A DNA stretch of 64,000 nt from Micavibrio_C sp046294845. GTDB taxonomy: Bacteria; Pseudomonadota; Alphaproteobacteria; Micavibrionales; Micavibrionaceae. A model generated the notes under the pieces. It was not told where the DNA came from. It made no database searches and saw nothing but the letters and a program-made list of their open reading frames with translations. Of the stretch, positions 61,152-64,000 are shown piece after piece (within the stretch, counting starts at the first letter, position 1; each line of letters begins with the position of its first letter). Where the stretch lies: NCBI GenBank assembly GCA_046294845.1, contig JBKBNU010000001.1:2232001-2296000 (forward strand). Reading direction: 5' to 3'. A program made the translations under genes and the position numbers.

Positions 61152-61359
61152 GGAAAATGATTCGTCCCTTGGTCAGGTCATAAGGAGTCATTTCAACAAC
61201 GACTGTATCACCGGCCAGAACGCGAATGCGGTTCTTGCGCATTTTGCCCGCTGTGTGGGCCAGAATTTCGTGGTCGTTCTCGAGCTTTACACGGAACATG
61301 GCGTTTGGCAGCACTTCGCTGATGACGCCTTTAAATTCAATCAGATCTTCTTTGGACAT
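61141..61359 (-). CDS. infA: Translation initiation factor IF-1
   Basis: 72 residues, the normal size. The S1/OB-fold sequence SKEDLIEFKGVISEVLPNAM, KLENDHEILAHTAGKMRKNR IRVLAGDTVVVEMTPYDLTK and GRIIFREK matches IF-1 closely. It occupies the ribosomal A site during initiation. It heads the infA-maf-RNase operon. Confidence 0.98.
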   Translation of the reverse strand: MSKEDLIEFKGVISEVLPNAMFRVKLENDHEILAHTAGKMRKNRIRVLAGDTVVVEMTPYDLTKGRIIFREK

Positions 61360-61400
61360 ATAGTCAAAATCTCTTTTTAAGTCAGTAAATTAGGCTCCTT

Positions 61401-61428
61401 ATTATAAGAAGTGCCGCGAAAATGCAAA
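61401..61428 (-). promoter_or_regulatory. Promoter for infA operon
   Basis: On the minus strand a perfect TATAAT (61406-61401) follows TTTGCA (61428-61423) by 16 bp, about 42 bp upstream of infA. AAGGAGCC lies between, too far from the ATG to be its ribosome site. Confidence 0.7.
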
Positions 61429-61581
61429 GAAGTTTTGAATTTGTCCCCCCGAATGGTCCCCCAAACAGGCTTTAAAGGGGGATAAAAGCCCCATTAAAGG
61501 GCGGCTTTCTTGTGGTTTCCCCCTCTCCCCCTTTAAGATTCAACCATAAACGGTGATTCATTCTGCCTACAGGGGAATATT

Positions 61582-61938
61582 ATGGATTTTATCGCCTCTA
61601 TCCTGATCGTGCTGGTTGCAGCCCTTCATGTGTGGTTTTTGGTACTGGAAATGGTGCTGTGGCAAAAACCGCTGGGACTGAAGACCTTTCGCATGAGCCC
61701 CGAACAAGCCGCCGCAACAAAAATCCTCGCCGCCAATCAGGGGCTTTATAACGGCTTCCTTGCCGCGGGTCTGATTGCAGGCCTGCTCTCTCCTGATCCC
61801 GTTTCAACAGCCTTCAAAATTTTCTTCTTATCCTGCGTGATCATCGCCGGACTTTATGGCGCCTGGAGCGTTCATAAAAAAATCTTCTTCATTCAATCAC
61901 TGCCCGCCCTTCTCGCCCTTGTTTTTGTCTTGCTCTAG
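61582..61938 (+). CDS. DUF1304-family membrane protein
   Basis: 118 residues, four TM helices. FIASILIVLVAALHVWFLVL EM and LWQKPLGLKTFRM, then ANQGLYNGFLAAGLIAGLL and AGLYGAWSVHKKIFFIQSLP AL are the conserved DUF1304 features (short, His and Asn/Gln in helices). Function unknown. The next gene starts 3 bp after its stop, but no functional link to YjbH is known. Confidence 0.85.
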   Translation: MDFIASILIVLVAALHVWFLVLEMVLWQKPLGLKTFRMSPEQAAATKILAANQGLYNGFLAAGLIAGLLSPDPVSTAFKIFFLSCVIIAGLYGAWSVHKKIFFIQSLPALLALVFVLL

Positions 61939-61941
61939 GAT

Positions 61942-63999
61942 TTGATGATAACCCGCCTTCCTGCACTGGCCTTTCTGACTTGCGCCCTGCTGATGCCTTA
62001 TCAGGCTTCGGCAGAACCGCATCGTCATGCCAGTTTGATGGGACCGATGGGCCTAACACTCATGCCCACCGCCCGCATGGATGAGACCGGCACGATGAAT
62101 GTGACGGTGGGCGCACTGGACCCCTATTTGCACGGCACATTCGGGGTACAGATCGCCAAGCCGCTTTATATCGGTTTGCGCCAGACATCCGAAGTTTCCA
62201 GCATCATGGAATCAAAGGACCGTCTATATCCGGGTATTGATGTAAAACTGCGCCTTGTCGAAGAAGGTCCCTATCATCCCGAAATCACGATGGGCTTGCA
62301 AAATGCGTGGGGCCATAAACGACTGGCGGGTGAATATCTGGTCGCTTCCAAACGTTTTGCGAATTGGGATGTCAGCGCCGGTATGGGTTGGGGCCGTATG
62401 GGCAGCGCGCACCAGATCGGCAACCCGCTCGGTGTTTTTGGCAAACATTTCAAGGAAGATCGTGACATTGACGGGCAGAACCCGAACGCACCGCATGACT
62501 GGTTCACAGGCAGTGATGTCGGATTATTTGCAGGGGTTGAATATACAGTGCCATGGGTCGAGGGATTGTCTGCCTCGGCAGAATGGGGGGCCGACCGCTA
62601 CCTGCCGGAAACAGCATCGTTTGATTACAATAAACCTGCGCCATGGGCCTTGGGCCTTCATTACAGCCCACTCTCATGGCTGAACATGACAGCGGCTTGG
62701 GTCGGGGGCGAGAAAATTCTCGCGGCTCTGACATTCAAAAACAATATTAAAAGCTGGCCGCACGCTCTTTTCAAAAAGGATAAGGAACAAAAACCTGTCC
62801 AAGCGCCGGATGCAGGCAATGCAACAAAGTGGTTATCCGTCCCCGCCCGCCTGAATACGCCGCAAGCCATCGGCTATAGCTTGGAGACAGAAGAAGAAAC
62901 TCCTGCTGAACAAGGCGTATATGACATCAGACCTACCACCCATGGCTTGCAAGGACCACTGATCCGTATGAACCGCCGGACAGCAGACCACACCTTCAAG
63001 GATCATAACGGCAGCCCGCAGGAAATATGGCATGATACGATCTTTAACCCTGATGAAGCTGTGGAAGGACAAAAACCTCTTTTAGCCGATTATGAAGCAG
63101 GTCTGATCCTTGACCAGCAAATCAGTCTTGCCGAGGAAGATCAGGGGTTAATCTACCGCACCAGTGGGCTTGGTTATATCAAGGGCTATAGCGCTTATGG
63201 CTTGATGGGTGGCATGGGTTTACGCCTTAATATGTCGGACAATCTTGATAGCCTCGATCAATATCGCGTGCGCCCGGATCATCCGGTGCGTGCGGATATT
63301 GCTGATTACACCAATAATATCATCACGCTTGATCATGCCTATATTGGTATGGCCCGCAGCTTATCGCCGTCATGGCACATGGCGGCGGCTGCCGGTTATC
63401 TTGAAGAAATGTATGGCGGCATCGGCGGTGATATTCTCTATCGCCCCTTTTCATCGCGCTGGGCTTTAGGCATCGAGGGCTGGTATGTCCGCAAGCGCGC
63501 GGCTGGACATTACATGAACACTTCTTTCAAGGATGATCCCCGTTTTACAGGCCATATAAAAGCGTATTACGAATTTGAAGATCAGGACATGACCGCCGAG
63601 GCCCGCATGGGTCGCTATCTGGATGGTGATGTCGGCGCCACAGTGGCCCTGACACAACGCTTCGCACAAGGATTGGCCTTACGCGGCTTTACCACCGTGA
63701 CCAATGAAAGCGATGATGATATTTTTGGCGGCAAGACCAATTTATATGGCGGTCTGGCCCTTACCCTGCCGCTTGGTGATGTCCCCTATATCCCGCAGAA
63801 CACATCGACCCGCATCAAGGTTGCCCCGTTTGGCCGCGAGAAAGGCCAAACACTCGAAAATCCGATTGATATCTATGCTATGAGCGAGCCTTTATCCTAT
63901 CGTCATATTGCGCATTACTGGCAGGATATAGTGCCACTGCCCCCTGAAGAGCCAGAGGCATCAAAAACTGAATCCCCAAAAGAAAACGGGACACCTTAA
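61942..63999 (+). CDS. YjbH-domain outer-membrane protein
   Basis: 685 residues with a signal peptide (ALLMPYQASAEP). The YjbH pattern runs SLMGPMGLTLMPTARMDETG TM, YPGIDVKLRLVEEGPYHPEI, GADRYLPE and later YRPFSSRWALGIEGWYVRKR and ARMGRYLDGDVGATVALTQR. Such proteins are outer-membrane beta-structures coupled with exopolysaccharide export in the yjbEFGH operon. No yjbEFG genes lie in the window. The gene ends one base before the window end, so downstream neighbours are not visible. Confidence 0.85.
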   Translation: MMITRLPALAFLTCALLMPYQASAEPHRHASLMGPMGLTLMPTARMDETGTMNVTVGALDPYLHGTFGVQIAKPLYIGLRQTSEVSSIMESKDRLYPGIDVKLRLVEEGPYHPEITMGLQNAWGHKRLAGEYLVASKRFANWDVSAGMGWGRMGSAHQIGNPLGVFGKHFKEDRDIDGQNPNAPHDWFTGSDVGLFAGVEYTVPWVEGLSASAEWGADRYLPETASFDYNKPAPWALGLHYSPLSWLNMTAAWVGGEKILAALTFKNNIKSWPHALFKKDKEQKPVQAPDAGNATKWLSVPARLNTPQAIGYSLETEEETPAEQGVYDIRPTTHGLQGPLIRMNRRTADHTFKDHNGSPQEIWHDTIFNPDEAVEGQKPLLADYEAGLILDQQISLAEEDQGLIYRTSGLGYIKGYSAYGLMGGMGLRLNMSDNLDSLDQYRVRPDHPVRADIADYTNNIITLDHAYIGMARSLSPSWHMAAAAGYLEEMYGGIGGDILYRPFSSRWALGIEGWYVRKRAAGHYMNTSFKDDPRFTGHIKAYYEFEDQDMTAEARMGRYLDGDVGATVALTQRFAQGLALRGFTTVTNESDDDIFGGKTNLYGGLALTLPLGDVPYIPQNTSTRIKVAPFGREKGQTLENPIDIYAMSEPLSYRHIAHYWQDIVPLPPEEPEASKTESPKENGTP

Positions 64000-64000
64000 G

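Overview
The window is chromosomal DNA of an alphaproteobacterium. Several neighbourhoods have the order usual in that class: mdh/sucC/sucD/sucA with zapE nearby; SPOR-nagZ-scpA-scpB-tatA-tatB-tatC; dgt/erpA/xthA; infA-maf-RNase E/G family-tRNA-Phe; plus UPF0262, DUF2336 and IalB-type genes. The low-to-middling GC and the lytic-enzyme genes would suit a Micavibrio-like or related lineage, but I cannot assign a genus from sequence alone.

Layout. (1) 1-3.1 kb, minus strand: a metal/siderophore uptake set (PepSY-type inner-membrane protein, TonB-dependent receptor, DUF2946-like small protein) joined to the end of sucA by a TGATG overlap. (2) 3.1-17.6 kb: TCA-cycle genes sucA, sucD, sucC and mdh on the minus strand. 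Three plus-strand genes for cell-wall or envelope proteins are interleaved (a lytic transglycosylase-like protein, a long coiled-coil protein and a lysozyme-like protein), and two paralogous unknown genes lie upstream of sucA. A chimeric gene fragment at 7.42-7.58 kb joins a piece of one of those paralogues to a second, diverged sucD tail. (3) 17.8-27.3 kb: zapE, Tat translocase, condensin ScpAB, NagZ, SPOR protein and dGTPase. (4) 27.3-41.2 kb: erpA, xthA, several lipoproteins, tRNA-Thr, dcd, murA, an esterase, UPF0262, glpD and glpK, ending at a clear terminator. (5) 41.2-59.2 kb: a more A+T-rich mobile region. (6) 59.2-64 kb: tRNA-Phe, RNase E/G family gene, maf, infA, DUF1304, yjbH.

The mobile region looks like two related integrative elements stacked on tRNA-Phe. 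The proximal one (about 14.9 kb, 44188-59129) has a tyrosine integrase next to the tRNA and a 25-bp copy of the tRNA 3' end at its far side. It carries a 1776-residue secreted serralysin/RTX/cadherin-like protein, a GIY-YIG nuclease, a protein with a polymerase-A/single-subunit-RNA-polymerase-like palm, an XRE regulator, NhaA, a CBS protein, an orphan KdpE-like response regulator and a receiver-like protein lacking its phospho-acceptor. The distal element (about 41.2-44.2 kb) is a remnant: a second integrase, one secreted protein, one small protein and the truncated first 64 codons of a second copy of the protease. The two integrases are identical over about 1.26 kb but diverge at the N terminus, which suggests gene conversion.

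Functionally, the core parts cover central carbon metabolism, cell-wall turnover, chromosome segregation and protein export. The mobile part offers ion/pH stress functions, an extracellular protease-adhesin and its own presumed replication or maintenance gene. The least-described items are the polymerase-like protein with its palindromic control region, the stacked mosaic elements and the chimeric sucD-tail fragment.
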